This document shows, in pieces, positions 41,105 through 49,958 of a stretch of DNA of 64,000 nt. The notes under the pieces are model-generated. The model saw only the letters and a program-made list of their open reading frames with translations. It was not told where the DNA came from and did no database searches. The DNA is from JANWHQ01 sp963775275 (GTDB lineage Bacteria > Pseudomonadota > Alphaproteobacteria > Caulobacterales > Caulobacteraceae), in NCBI GenBank assembly GCA_963775275.1, contig CAVZII010000004.1:186001-250000 (forward strand). Direction: 5' to 3'. The position numbers were made by a program, and so were the translations under genes. Positions within the stretch are counted from its first letter, which is position 1, and each line of letters opens with the position of its first letter.

Positions 41105-42523
41105 ATGACCACGCCCGTCGTCCGGTTCGGCCGGGAGGCCTATGTCCCGGTCCAGAGCTACATGTACTCGACGGTCGCGCCCCTCAGGTTCGAGGCGGAG
41201 ATCTACGACTGCGAGGTGGCCGGCGAGATCCCGCGCGGGATCAACGGCAGCTTCTTCCGCTGCGGCGGGGACACGGCCTACCCCACCATGGCGAACGACA
41301 ACCTGAACAACGGCGACGGGGTGATGGCCGCCTTCCACTTCGAGGACGGCTACGTCGACTTCATCCAGCGCTATGTGAAGACCGAGCGGTACCTGCTGGA
41401 GCGCAGGAACCGGCGCCGGCTCTACGGGGCCTATCGCAACGAATACACCGACGATCCGGCGACCAAGGGCACGGACCGGGACAACACCGGCAACACCACC
41501 GCCTGGGTCCACCACGGCAAGCTCTTCGCCCTCAGGGAAGACTCCATCCCGCTGGAGCTCGACCCCATCACGCTCGAAACGATCGGGCCGGCGGCGTTCA
41601 AGAGCCAGCTGCGCACCCGGACCATGACCGCCCACCCCAAGCTCGACCCGGTGACCGGCGAGTGGTGGAGCTACGGCCAGTTCTCGGAAAAGCGCTACGC
41701 CGGGGAGATGTCGCTGCACGTCATCGACAAGGACGGCAAGGTGACGCGCGAGGAGGCGTTCACCCTGCCCTACCCCGGCATGACCCACGACTGGGCGGTC
41801 AGCCGCGAGCACCTGATCTTCCACATCCTGCCCTATACGGTGGACGCCGAGCGGGTGAAGGCGGGCGGGGACTTCTACGCCTTCGACGCCGACAAGCCGC
41901 CGATGTTCGGGATCATGCCGCGGGCCGGGACCACCGCCGACATCCGCTGGTTCGAGGTTCCCGGCGGCGGGATCGCCCACTTCATGAACGCCTTCGACGA
42001 GGGCGGGAAGGTCCAGGTGGACGGCCCCACCCACGACGGCCACTTCTTCACCTTCTTCCAGGAGGTCCACGGCCGCGAGGCGCCGTTCAGGCCGGGCGCC
42101 TTCTCGCGCCTCACCTTCGACCTGGCGTCGGGCGACGTCTCCGTCCGCCCGCTCAGCAACAGCCCCGCCGGCGGCATGCCCGAGATCGACGACCGCTTCG
42201 CCATGCAGACGTACCGCTATGGCTACTCGACCTCCCGCAACGGCCTCGTCCGCTACGACACCGAGACCGGCGGCCGCGTCGAGCACGTGACCGAGGGCGG
42301 CGCCCAGGAGCCGGTGTTCGTCCCGCGCTCGCCCGACGCGCCGGAGGGCGACGGCTACCTGCTGAGCCTGGTGACGCGGCCGGACAACCGCTCGGACCTG
42401 ATCATCCTGGACGCCATGGACCTCGAGGCCGCGCCGATCGCCACCGTCCGCCTGCCCTTCAGCCAGCCCTGGCTGTTCCACGGCTGCTGGCACGAGACGA
42501 AGGGCGCGAAGCTGCCGCGCTGA
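41105..42523 (+). CDS. Carotenoid/lignostilbene cleavage oxygenase
   Basis: This 472-residue protein is of the RPE65/carotenoid oxygenase superfamily, non-haem iron enzymes that split carotenoids or stilbenes such as lignostilbene. Four histidine blocks for iron are present: RTMTAHPKLDP (about 176), PGMTHDWAVS (about 228), IAHFMNAFDE (about 295) and the C-terminal LFHGCWHE (about 460). The RBS is GGAG. It is divergent from the GMC oxidoreductase. Family members with a LigE gene in the same region favour the lignostilbene-type role, but this is inference. Confidence 0.92.
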   Translation: MTTPVVRFGREAYVPVQSYMYSTVAPLRFEAEIYDCEVAGEIPRGINGSFFRCGGDTAYPTMANDNLNNGDGVMAAFHFEDGYVDFIQRYVKTERYLLERRNRRRLYGAYRNEYTDDPATKGTDRDNTGNTTAWVHHGKLFALREDSIPLELDPITLETIGPAAFKSQLRTRTMTAHPKLDPVTGEWWSYGQFSEKRYAGEMSLHVIDKDGKVTREEAFTLPYPGMTHDWAVSREHLIFHILPYTVDAERVKAGGDFYAFDADKPPMFGIMPRAGTTADIRWFEVPGGGIAHFMNAFDEGGKVQVDGPTHDGHFFTFFQEVHGREAPFRPGAFSRLTFDLASGDVSVRPLSNSPAGGMPEIDDRFAMQTYRYGYSTSRNGLVRYDTETGGRVEHVTEGGAQEPVFVPRSPDAPEGDGYLLSLVTRPDNRSDLIILDAMDLEAAPIATVRLPFSQPWLFHGCWHETKGAKLPR

Positions 42524-42595
42524 TCGACGCTCGGAGGGGAGAGGAGCCGCGCAGGCGTGTCCACTCGGGCGTCCGGCGCCGGCCTGCAAGTCCGA

Positions 42596-42938
42596 CGCAG
42601 AGCACGCAGAGAGGCGCAGAGGACGCAGAGGGGCGCGGTTCGCTGGCCCCTGAGTGCGTAGCCGACGATGGCCCGGCGCCAGGCGCCGGGCAGTTCTGTT
42701 CTGGTGATCTTGGCTAGTGTGGTGGATCAGAAGTTCGCATGATGATGGCGGCGCCCTCGGCTGCGAACTTCTGATCCGTAAACCACACTAGAATCATACA
42801 TTTGCTAGTGTCCTTATCAATTCCGAAGTTCGCATCCGCCTTGCAAATGCGCTGGCGAACTTCGGAATCGGGACACTAGCGGGTCGAGATGCACAGGAGA
42901 CTTTGCGTCCTCTGCGCCTCTCTGCGTCCTCTGCGTTC
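42596..42938. repeat. Inverted repeat pair with GCAGAGGACGCAGAG motif
   Basis: The left arm (42596-42631) and right arm (42904-42938) are inverted copies of a unit made of ACGCAGAG and GGCGCAGAGG. They bracket dual-hairpin copy 4 between two convergent genes. The arms could form a long stem around the inserted element. This is a separate repeat family from the dual-hairpin one. Confidence 0.65.
42714..42879 (-). repeat. Dual-hairpin element, copy 4 (inverted, diverged)
   Basis: This is the minus-strand copy of the 24016 element. Arms are conserved, but loops and linker differ: linker GCAAATGTATGATT, loop of hairpin B AGCCGAGGGCGCCG. GAAGTTCGC/GCGAACTTC arms and CTAG at both ends are kept. 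The pattern of conserved stems with changed loops suggests that structure matters. It lies between convergent genes and inside the GCAGAGG repeat pair. Confidence 0.9.
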
Positions 42939-42982
42939 CCTTGCGGGCCTCCCCTCCTCCCAGCCGTGTGGTTCGAGGCCCT

Positions 42983-43471
42983 TCAGGCCGCGGCCGGCCC
43001 CGGGGCGCCGGCGGCCAGCAGGGCGCGCCAGTTCTCGGGCGACATGAAGTCGGTGTACTCGCGCTGCATCTGCGGGGTCAGGACCTCGAGCATGAAGGCG
43101 TTCTCGACCCAGACCTCGATCACCCCGAAGATGTCGGCGCGCTTGCGGAACTTGGCGAGCCAGCCGTGGCGGGCGGCCAGGGCGAAGACCTCGTCGGACG
43201 TGAGCGCCGTGGCGATGGCGGCGTGGGTGGCGGTGCGGCCGGACGCGTCGGGCCCGGTCACGCCCACCGCGTCGGCGTCGCCCTCGGCCGGCTCCAGCAC
43301 CGTGCCGGCGGGATAGACCTCGATGGTCGTGCCGCGCGCGTCGCCGGCGATGGCCATCCAGGAGCCCTTGGAGACCGGCGGGAAGGGCAAGGCCTCGCCG
43401 CCCCAGAGCTCGGCGATGGCCTCGGCGGCCCGGCGGGGATCGGCGGCGGCGAAGGAGATGTGGTGGATCAT
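42983..43471 (-). CDS. VOC-like protein
   Basis: This 162-residue protein looks like a VOC/glyoxalase-superfamily member (MIHHISFAAADPRRAAEAIA, GTTIEVYPAG, HAAIATALTSDEVFALAARH and IEVWVENAFMLEVLTPQMQR). It carries N-terminal HH and C-terminal Glu residues suited to metal binding. The RBS is GGAGG. It is divergent from the TetR gene with a 93-base region containing an operator-like repeat, so it is probably the target of that regulator. Confidence 0.78.
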   Translation of the reverse strand: MIHHISFAAADPRRAAEAIAELWGGEALPFPPVSKGSWMAIAGDARGTTIEVYPAGTVLEPAEGDADAVGVTGPDASGRTATHAAIATALTSDEVFALAARHGWLAKFRKRADIFGVIEVWVENAFMLEVLTPQMQREYTDFMSPENWRALLAAGAPGPAAA

Positions 43472-43510
43472 GGGTCGGCCCTCCGGCTTGGCTCTTGAAG
43501 TGATACGGCA

Positions 43511-43527
43511 TGTAAATTGACGTTACA
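43511..43527. promoter_or_regulatory. Operator-like repeat between VOC and TetR genes
   Basis: TGTAA - ATTGACG - TTACA is an inverted repeat of 5-bp arms with a 7-base spacer in the short divergent region. It is a natural site for the TetR-type regulator encoded next to it. Confidence 0.45.
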
Positions 43528-43564
43528 GATTGTCACGTGAAATTTTCGACATTATCCTTCGCCC

Positions 43565-44169
43565 ATGGATGACGCCGAGACCCGGCCCAACCTGCGCGAA
43601 CGGCAGAAGGCGCAGACCCACGCCCTGATCGTCGACGCCCTGGTGGAGGCCCTGGCGGCCGGCCGGCTGGGGGAGGCCACCCACGAGGCCCTGGCCAAGC
43701 GCGTCGGCGTCTCGCGCCAGACGGTCTATCGCCACTTCCCCGGCCGGGACGAGCTGATGACCGCGCTGTGGGAGCGGCTGAACGCCCGCTTCGCCGCCCA
43801 GGGGCTGCCGACGACGAGGCCCAACTGACCGCGGCGCTGGGGCCGCTCTACGCCGCCTTCGACCGCGACGCGGAGCTGGTGACGATCTCGCGGTGCACCC
43901 TTCAGGGGCGCGCCATGCGCCGAGCGGCCAATGCACGCCGGGGCGCGGCCTTCCGCCAGGCGACGTCGGAGGCGACCCAGGGCCTTTCCGAGCGCGAGGC
44001 GGTGATGGCCACGGCGGTGATCCAGCTGCTTCACGGCGGCCAGGCCTGGATCGAGATGCGCGAGCAGTGGGGCCTTGCCGGCGAGGAGAGCGCCAGGGCC
44101 TGCGCCTGGGCGATCCGGACGCTGCTGAAGGACCTGCACCGGCGCAAGGGCCGGCCGCTCGAGGACTGA
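43565..44169 (+). pseudogene. TetR-family regulator, one-base frameshift
   Basis: The N-terminal helix-turn-helix is complete (HEALAKRVGVSRQTVYRHFP at about 41-60). The frame then stops at 43828 after ARFAAQGLPTTRPN. If one G is missing near 43809 (CTGCCGACG for CTGCCGGACG), the second frame gives DDEAQLTAALGPLYAAF and the ligand-binding helices through 44169, a normal protein of about 200 residues. It is divergent from the VOC gene. Either it is a pseudogene or a sequencing error; the rest of both halves is well preserved. Confidence 0.8.
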
Positions 44170-44211
44170 GGCCCGTTCGGCCCGCCCGCCGCCCGCGCAG
44201 GCGGTGCGGCC

Positions 44212-44240
44212 TTGACAGGTCGACCGCTTAATATAACCTA
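44212..44240 (+). promoter_or_regulatory. Likely promoter of the ArsR-AHSA1 operon
   Basis: TTGACA at 44212-44217 is followed by an AT-rich block (TAATATAACCTAC) with TAACCT 16 bases later. It lies about 30 bases upstream of the ArsR start, in the only AT-rich segment of the area. Confidence 0.4.
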
Positions 44241-44267
44241 CAAGTTAATTTACTGATCGGATAAATA

Positions 44268-44609
44268 ATGGCCCCCGACCGCGCCGATCCCCTGTCCACC
44301 GCCTTCGCCGCCCTGGCCGACCCCACGCGCCGCGCGATCCTGGCGCGGCTGTCGCTGGGCGAGACGGCGGTCAAGGAGCTGGCCGAGCCGTTCGACATGT
44401 CCGGGCCCGCCATCACCAAGCACCTGAAGGTGCTGGAGCGGGCCGGCCTGATCAGCCGCAGCCGCGTGGCCCAGCAGCGGCCCGCCAGGCTCGAGCCGGC
44501 GGCGCTGAAGGCGGTGAGCGCGTGGCTCGACCAATACCGGCGCCATTGGGAGCAGAGCTTCGACCGCCTCGACGGCTACCTCGCCGAGCTCCAGAACAAG
44601 GAAGACTGA
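44268..44609 (+). CDS. ArsR-family regulator of the AHSA1 operon
   Basis: This 113-residue winged-helix protein reads FAALADPTRRAILARLSLGE, then MSGPAITKHLKVLERAGLIS, without metal-binding cysteines. Such regulators commonly precede SRPBCC/AHSA1 genes. One base separates its stop from the next start, so they form an operon. The long C-terminal helix (WLDQYRRHWEQSFDRLDGYL) is typical of this subgroup. Autoregulation is likely but no clear palindrome is seen. Confidence 0.92.
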   Translation: MAPDRADPLSTAFAALADPTRRAILARLSLGETAVKELAEPFDMSGPAITKHLKVLERAGLISRSRVAQQRPARLEPAALKAVSAWLDQYRRHWEQSFDRLDGYLAELQNKED

Positions 44610-44610
44610 C

Positions 44611-45564
44611 ATGTCCGACCAGGCTGCGGGTCAGGCCGCGCTCCAGCAAACGCCCCTGGGGGCCGGCTACGAGATCACCCTCACCCGCATCTTCAAGGCG
44701 CCCGTGAGCCTCGTCTTCGACTGCTTCACCGACGAGGCGCATTTCGCCCGGTGGTGGGGACCTGTGGCCTGCGAGAACGACATCCTGAAGTTCGAGCCCC
44801 GGCCCGGCGGCGAGATCTCCCTCAGGATGGCCGGTCCCGGCTACGACCACGTCATGGGCGGAGAGTTCGTGGAGATCGACCGGCCCCGGCGCCTGGTGTT
44901 CCTGACCAAGGCCTTCGAGGCGCCGGACGGCGGCTGGGGCATCGTCAACCGCAACACCGTGACGCTCGAGGCGCGCGCCGACGGCTCCACCCGCATGACC
45001 CTGCACACCCTGGTCGAGAGGGCCGCGGGCGAGATCGTGCTGGGCGCGCTCGCCGGGATGAAGACCGGCTGGGGCCAGAGCTTCGAGCGCCTGGGCGAGC
45101 TGGTCGGCGGCGGCGGCAGGATGGACGTGGAGATCGGCGATCGGCTGATCGTGCTGCGCCGCGCCTTCGACGCGAGCCCCGACCAGGTCTGGCGCGCCCT
45201 GACCGAGCCGGACGCGTTCGCCAGGTGGTGGTGCGCCGGCGCGACCGTGGTCGAGGAGATGGACGTGCGCCCCGGCGGCAAGTGGAGCGTGCGCCAGACC
45301 TCGCCGGACGGCTCGGTCCACCGGTTCTGGGGCGAGTACCGGGAAGTCGACCCCCCCGTGCGCCTGGCGATGACCCAGGGCTTCGACGCCTATGCGGCGA
45401 TCGAGGTGGTCCACGCCCTGGCCGAGGAATGGGGCCGCACCGTGCTGACCCGCACCATGACCTTCCCCGACAACGCCTACCGCGACGGCATGCTGGGCTC
45501 GGGCCTGGAGGACGGCGCGGCGGACAGCTACGACAAGCTGGCCGAGGTGCTGGCCGCGGCCTGA
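44611..45564 (+). CDS. Protein with two AHSA1/SRPBCC domains
   Basis: This 317-residue protein carries two AHSA1-type START-like domains: about 18-165 (ITLTRIFKAPVSLVFDCFTD, HFARWWGPVACEN) and about 175-315 (LIVLRRAFDASPDQVWRALT, FARWWCAGATVVEEMD). Each has the conserved W-W-G/A motif. Most homologues carry one domain, so this is an internal duplication or fusion. It probably binds a hydrophobic ligand. AAGGAAG lies before its ATG. Confidence 0.9.
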   Translation: MSDQAAGQAALQQTPLGAGYEITLTRIFKAPVSLVFDCFTDEAHFARWWGPVACENDILKFEPRPGGEISLRMAGPGYDHVMGGEFVEIDRPRRLVFLTKAFEAPDGGWGIVNRNTVTLEARADGSTRMTLHTLVERAAGEIVLGALAGMKTGWGQSFERLGELVGGGGRMDVEIGDRLIVLRRAFDASPDQVWRALTEPDAFARWWCAGATVVEEMDVRPGGKWSVRQTSPDGSVHRFWGEYREVDPPVRLAMTQGFDAYAAIEVVHALAEEWGRTVLTRTMTFPDNAYRDGMLGSGLEDGAADSYDKLAEVLAAA

Positions 45565-45660
45565 ACGGGGGCCCTCCCCTGCCGGGCCTGCGCGCCGGGC
45601 GTCGACGGCGCGCGCCCGGGGCGCTATGCGAGCCTGGCGGAGATGGACAGGGGACCTGTG

Positions 45661-46500
45661 ATGACCGACCAAGCCGACGTCGTCGCCGAGCGCGACGTGG
45701 TCTACGCCGAGGGCGCGCGCCCGCTGCGCTGGAACGTGTTCCGGCCCTCTGCGCCGGCCAGGGACGCCCCGGCCGTGCTGCTCTACCACGGCGGCGGCTG
45801 GCGGGTCGGGGACCGGGCGGCCATGACCGCGGCCTGCACGGCCTATGCCCAGCTCGGCTATGTGGCGATCGCGCCCGAGTATCGCCTTTTGGGCGAGGCG
45901 CCCTGGCCGGCGCCCCTGACGGACGCCAGGACCGCTATCCGGGCGGCGCGGGCCAAGGCGGGCGAGCTCGGGATCTCGCCGGACAGGATCTTCCTGACCG
46001 GCTATTCGGCCGGCGCGCACCTGGCGCTGATCGCCTCCAGCGGTGCGGCGGGCCCGGCGGCGGCGGGCGAGCCTCACGCCGACCAGAGCGAGGCGGTGGC
46101 GGGCGTGGCGGCCTTCTTCCCGCCTGCGCGCATCGAGCCCCAGATGGGCCAGATGCTGGGGATCAGCGACCCTGCGGCGCTGGCGGCGATCAGCCCGATG
46201 ACCCACGCGGGGTGCTATCCGCCGGTGATCCTGTTCTGCGGCGACGAGGACGCGATGACGCCGCCGCAGCTCTCGAGCGACCTCTACAAGGCGATCCGCG
46301 AGGCCGGCGGCGCGGCGGACCTTCGGCTCTATTCGGGCCTGATCCACGAGTTCGTGCAGCTGCCCGGCATGATGGACGCGACGGTGCGCGACGCGGCCGC
46401 CTTCTTCGAGCGCACCGCCATCGGCAAGCCCGCCTTCGACGCGGCCCTCGGCGAGCTGCGCCAATGGTGGGCGCAGGTCATGGCCCGCCCGGCGCAGTAG
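45661..46500 (+). CDS. Alpha/beta hydrolase (HSL-like esterase)
   Basis: This 279-residue esterase has an oxyanion motif YHGGGW, nucleophile GYSAGAH (Ser at about 116), acid in CGDEDAMTP and His in LIHEFVQLPG. It belongs to the hormone-sensitive lipase/carboxylesterase group; the substrate is unknown. ATG 45661 is preferred (AGGGG upstream) over ATG 45643. Its 3' end overlaps the convergent NhaA-type gene by 23 bases. Confidence 0.9.
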   Translation: MTDQADVVAERDVVYAEGARPLRWNVFRPSAPARDAPAVLLYHGGGWRVGDRAAMTAACTAYAQLGYVAIAPEYRLLGEAPWPAPLTDARTAIRAARAKAGELGISPDRIFLTGYSAGAHLALIASSGAAGPAAAGEPHADQSEAVAGVAAFFPPARIEPQMGQMLGISDPAALAAISPMTHAGCYPPVILFCGDEDAMTPPQLSSDLYKAIREAGGAADLRLYSGLIHEFVQLPGMMDATVRDAAAFFERTAIGKPAFDAALGELRQWWAQVMARPAQ

Positions 46501-48401
46501 CGGGCGGCGCCTCGGCTCTCTCCTCCGGCTCGGGCGCGGCGGTGACCGGGCCGCGGCTCGCCCGCAGGACCACCGCGCCGAGGATCGCCGCCAGCACCGA
46601 GCCGGCCAGCACGCCGACCTTGGCGACCGCCGCCTCGGTCCGATCGGGAAAGGCCTGGTCGGCCATCAGCAGCGACAGGGGATCGCCGATCCCGCAGAGG
46701 ATGGCCGCCCCGACGAAGGCCGTCGGCGAGGCGTCGGCCGGGAAGGCGGCGATGCGGGCGCGGACCGCCGCCCAGGTGGCCAGCGACGATCCCGAGCGGC
46801 TTGCCGACCACCAGCCCCAGGACCACGCCGGCGAACACCCGCCCCGCGCCGCCGGCGCCGAAGCCGGCGACGAGCGGGACGCCCGCGGCGGTGAAGGCGA
46901 AGAGCGGAAGGACGACATAGGTCGACCACGGCGCGACCGCCCGCTCGACCCGCTCGGCGGGAGACAGCAGGCGCTCGGCGGCGGCGGAGAGGTTGCGGCT
47001 GGCCCAGTCCCAGACCGGCTCCTGCTCGATGCGGCGGCCCGGATCGCCGGCCCGCTCCAGCTCGCGCTCGGCATGCTCCAGCTCGGCCAGGGCCGTGGCC
47101 GCCTGGGCCAGCAGCGGCGTTGCGGCCGGCGCCGGGCGCGGCGGCAGGAATGCGGCGAGCGCGATGCCGCTGATGGCGGCGTCCACGCCGGCCAGGTGCA
47201 GCGAGAGCCACAGGCCCGCCGTGGCGGCGAGGTAGGGCCAGACCGCATAGACGCGCCAGCGGCCGAGCAGGGCCATGCCCGCCACGATCGCCGCGGCGGC
47301 GGCGAGCCACTCGGCATGGACGCCGCGGGGATAGAAGATCGCCAGGATCAGGATCGCCAGGACGTCCACCGCCACCGCATAGGCGGCGACGAAGACCTTG
47401 AGCCCCGGCGAGGCGCGCTGGCCGAAGACGGCGAGAATCCCCAGGGTGAAGGCCACGCCCGTGTCCGCGGGCGTCGACCATCCGGCCGCGGTCGGGCCAG
47501 GGTTCAGCGCGAGGTAGATCGCGGCCGGAGCGAGGACGGAGGCCAGGGCCGCCAGGAGCGGCGCCAGGGCCGCGCGCCAGTCGGTGAGCGATCCGGTCGT
47601 CATCTCCCGCCGGATCTCGAGCCCCAGGATGAGGAGGAAGATCGAGAGCAGGCCCTCGGCGCACCATTCGGCGATGTCCAGGGCGAGGACGCCGGGCGCG
47701 ATCCCCATGTCGAACCGGGCCTGCACCAGGCGCCGGTAGGCCGGCGCGAGCGGGCTGTTGGCCAGGGCGATGGCGGCGGCCGCGGCGATCAGCAGCACGA
47801 TGCCCGCGGCGGCGGGCAGGTTGGCGAAGGCGCGGGCGGTGCGTCCCACCCGGGCGCCGACCGGGCGGTCCAGCGCCTCGAGCATGGAAAGGAAGTCCCA
47901 GGCGCCGTCGTAGCGCTCGCCGTCCAGGAAGATGGTCGGGGTGCCGGTCACCCCGTTGCGGCGGCCCTCGGCGAGGTCCTCCTCGACGCGTTCGCGAAGG
48001 GCGGGGTCGTCGAGGTCGCGCTCGAAGCGCTCGACATCGAGACCGATCTCGGCGGCGATCTCGCGAAGGTCGGCGCGCTCGATGGGCGGCTCGCGGCCGA
48101 AGAGCGCGTCGTGCATCTCCCAGAACCGCCCCTGCCGGCCGGCCGCCTCGGAGGCCAGGGCCAGGAGTTCGGCGCCCGGGTGCGCGCCCTCGTTGGGGAA
48201 GTGGCGGAAGACATAGGCCATCCGCTCGCCGAGCGCGCGGCGCAGGCGGTCGAGCACGAGGCGCAGGCGCCGGCAGTAGGGGCACAGGTAGTCGCCGTAG
48301 ATCAGCACCTGCACCGGCCGGCGCGCGGCCCCGCCGCGGACGTGGTCGCGCGCGGGCTCGACCGGGCGCAGCAGGCGGCGATGGGCCGGCTCGCCGCTCA
48401 T
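46478..48401 (-). pseudogene. nhaA: DsbA-NhaA fusion, one-base frameshift
   Basis: Residues about 30-180 form a DsbA-type thioredoxin domain with CPYC (LIYGDYLCPYCRRLRLVLDR) and cis-Pro region GVTGTPTIFLDG. An NhaA Na+/H+ antiporter follows (FANLPAAAGIVLLIAAAAAI, FLLILGLEIRREMTTGSL, ADTGVAFTLGILAVFG). The frame breaks near 46786 after VGKPLGIV; the other frame continues SLATWAAVRARIAAFP and LCGIGDPLSLLMADQAFPD to 46478, completing the last two helices. Removing one base would give about 640 residues. The start is ATG 48401 (or GTG 48416). Confidence 0.82.
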
Positions 48402-48522
48402 CGGGCGGCGCCGCACGGCGGAGTGTCGGGGCGCGGGGGCTCCATGCCCCTATGGTTGCCCCGGCGACCGCGGCGCCGCAATGCGGGATCGGAGGGCCCG
48501 GCTCGCGGATCCCCGGCGCCGA

Positions 48523-49010
48523 TCAGCCTTCGCGCCGCGGCGGGCCGACCGCCTTGCGCATGTGGACGACCACGCCGCCCATGAACGGCTCCTCGCGATC
48601 GATGACGTAGCCGAGGCGGCCATAGAGCGCGACGTTCTGCTCGAAACGGGCGTTGGTGTAGAGCCGCACCTGCCCGAGACCTTCGGCGGCGGCGAGCGCC
48701 TCGGCGTGCGCCAGCAGCCGCCGCCCGAGGCCGCGCCCCTGCAGGTCCGGCGCGACCGCCACGTTGACGATCAGGAGGTGATCGTCCCGGACGCTGGTCT
48801 CGATCAGCCCGGCCAGCACCGGCCCTTGGAACGCCAGGTCGAACCGGTCCTGGCCAAGCGCGCCGTCGTAGTCGGTCCGCATCGGCAGCGGCTCGCGGCC
48901 GATCACCGGGACCCACTTCGCATAGGCGGCGCGGACGAGATCGCGAACGGCCGCGGCGTCGGGGGCTCCCCCCGACGCCAGGTGAGGCCGGGCTCGGAAT
49001 CGGTGGTCAT
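48523..49010 (-). pseudogene. GNAT acetyltransferase, frameshift in a G-run
   Basis: The body reads AAVRDLVRAAYAKWVPVIG and then the acetyl-CoA-binding motif VAVAPDLQGRGLGRRLLAHA, followed by VRLYTNARFEQNVALYGRLG, a complete GNAT fold. The natural start, ATG at 49010 (MTTDSEPGLTWRRG), is in another frame. The frame joins if one base is missing in the G-run/C-run near 48961-48975. Product of about 160 residues. Either a sequencing indel or a decayed gene. Confidence 0.7.
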
Positions 49011-49019
49011 GGCTGTCGG

Positions 49020-49163
49020 GTGAAAGCGGAGGCCGCGGCCTATGTCCAGCGCCGCACCGCGGCCGTCCGCACGGCGTTCGGAGTCGGCCCAGGCGCCGAC
49101 GTGGCGACCGCCCGGGCGCGGGCGGTGCTGAGCGCGGCGAACGCGGCTGGGAGGGGCGGCTGA
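49020..49163 (+). CDS. Possible small Ala/Arg-rich protein
   Basis: A GTG-started frame of 47 residues lies between the GNAT start and the riboswitch (AEAAAYVQRRTAAVRTAFG, then ATARARAVLSAANAAG). The helical, amphipathic look is compatible with a small protein or the tail of a lost gene. No convincing RBS. Low confidence. Confidence 0.22.
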   Translation: MKAEAAAYVQRRTAAVRTAFGVGPGADVATARARAVLSAANAAGRGG

Positions 49164-49242
49164 TCCGGCCTGCTCCGGCGATCATGCGGCTTGCCACGAT
49201 CGTCACAATTGTTAGAGTTGCCGCGTCGCCGATCGGCGACCA

Positions 49243-49392
49243 CGTTCTCAGGGCGGGGTGGAAGTCCCCACCGGCGGTGTTTGCGGCCCCGGCCGCATCA
49301 GCCCGCGAGCGCCAGGCGGCCCATCGCCGCCTGGGTCAGCAGACCCGGTGGGATCCCGGGGCCGACGGTCATAGTCCGGACGGGAGAGAACG
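49243..49392 (+). promoter_or_regulatory. FMN riboswitch (RFN element)
   Basis: All conserved blocks are present in order: TTCTCAGGGCGGGGTGGAAG with TCCCCACCGGCGGT, AGCCCGCGAGC, GGTCAGCAGACCCGGTG, GGGGCCGACGGTCATAGTCC and GGACGGGAGAGAAC. The basal stem CGTTCTC/GAGAACG closes the element. It ends 75 bases before the ribH start and should shut off ribH when FMN is plentiful, probably at the level of translation, since no clear terminator with a U-tract follows. Confidence 0.97.
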
Positions 49393-49466
49393 GCGCGGCG
49401 CATGGCCTTCACGGGCGGGCGCCTTGCGCCATCCGTCCTGAGCCGTGGCCTTCAACGGGAGCCGCC

Positions 49467-49925
49467 ATGACCAGGACCATCGCCTTCATCCACTCCAAGT
49501 GGCACGCCGACGTCGTCGAGGCGTGCCGCGACGCCTTCGTCCGGGAGGCCGCCCGCCTCGGCTGCGACCCCGCCCGGATCGAGGTGTTCGAGACCCCCGG
49601 GGCCTTCGAGATCCCGCTGCACGCCAAGCTCCTGGCCAAGACCGGCCGCTATGAGGCGATCGCCGCGGCCGGGCTGGTCGTGGACGGCGGCATCTACCGC
49701 CACGAGTTCGTCGCCCAGGCCGTCATCGAGGGGCTGATGCGGGTGCAGCTGGAGACCGAGACGCCGGTGTTCTCGGCCGTGCTGACGCCGCAGCGGTTCC
49801 ACGGCCACGACGAACACCGCCGCTTCTTCCGCGAGCACGCCGAGGTGAAGGGGCGCGAGTTGGCGGCCGCCATGGTCGAGACGCTGCAGAGCCTGGCGAA
49901 GATCCCGGTCCGCCGGGCCGCGTGA
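49467..49925 (+). CDS. ribH: 6,7-dimethyl-8-ribityllumazine synthase (RibH2 type)
   Basis: This 152-residue lumazine synthase catalyses the penultimate step of riboflavin synthesis. It has IAFIHSKWHADVVEACRDAF, ETPGAFEIPLHAKLL and DGGIYRHEFVAQAVIEGLM. It lacks the standard GxVIRGxTxH motif of RibH1 and instead has LVVDGGIYRHE, as in the RibH2 form of Brucella and other Alphaproteobacteria, which is also under an FMN riboswitch. No other rib gene is nearby, so it is an orphan second synthase. The start ATG 49467 follows CGGGAG. Confidence 0.95.
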   Translation: MTRTIAFIHSKWHADVVEACRDAFVREAARLGCDPARIEVFETPGAFEIPLHAKLLAKTGRYEAIAAAGLVVDGGIYRHEFVAQAVIEGLMRVQLETETPVFSAVLTPQRFHGHDEHRRFFREHAEVKGRELAAAMVETLQSLAKIPVRRAA

Positions 49926-49958
49926 GCGCCCCGGCCGGCGCGGACGGCGTTGCAAATC

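Noticed and set aside
44751..48584. A 1277-codon open frame on the plus strand
   Set aside because: It lies in other frames or antisense to the AHSA1, hydrolase and NhaA genes and is Arg/Gly/Pro-rich with no domain; a high-GC shadow.
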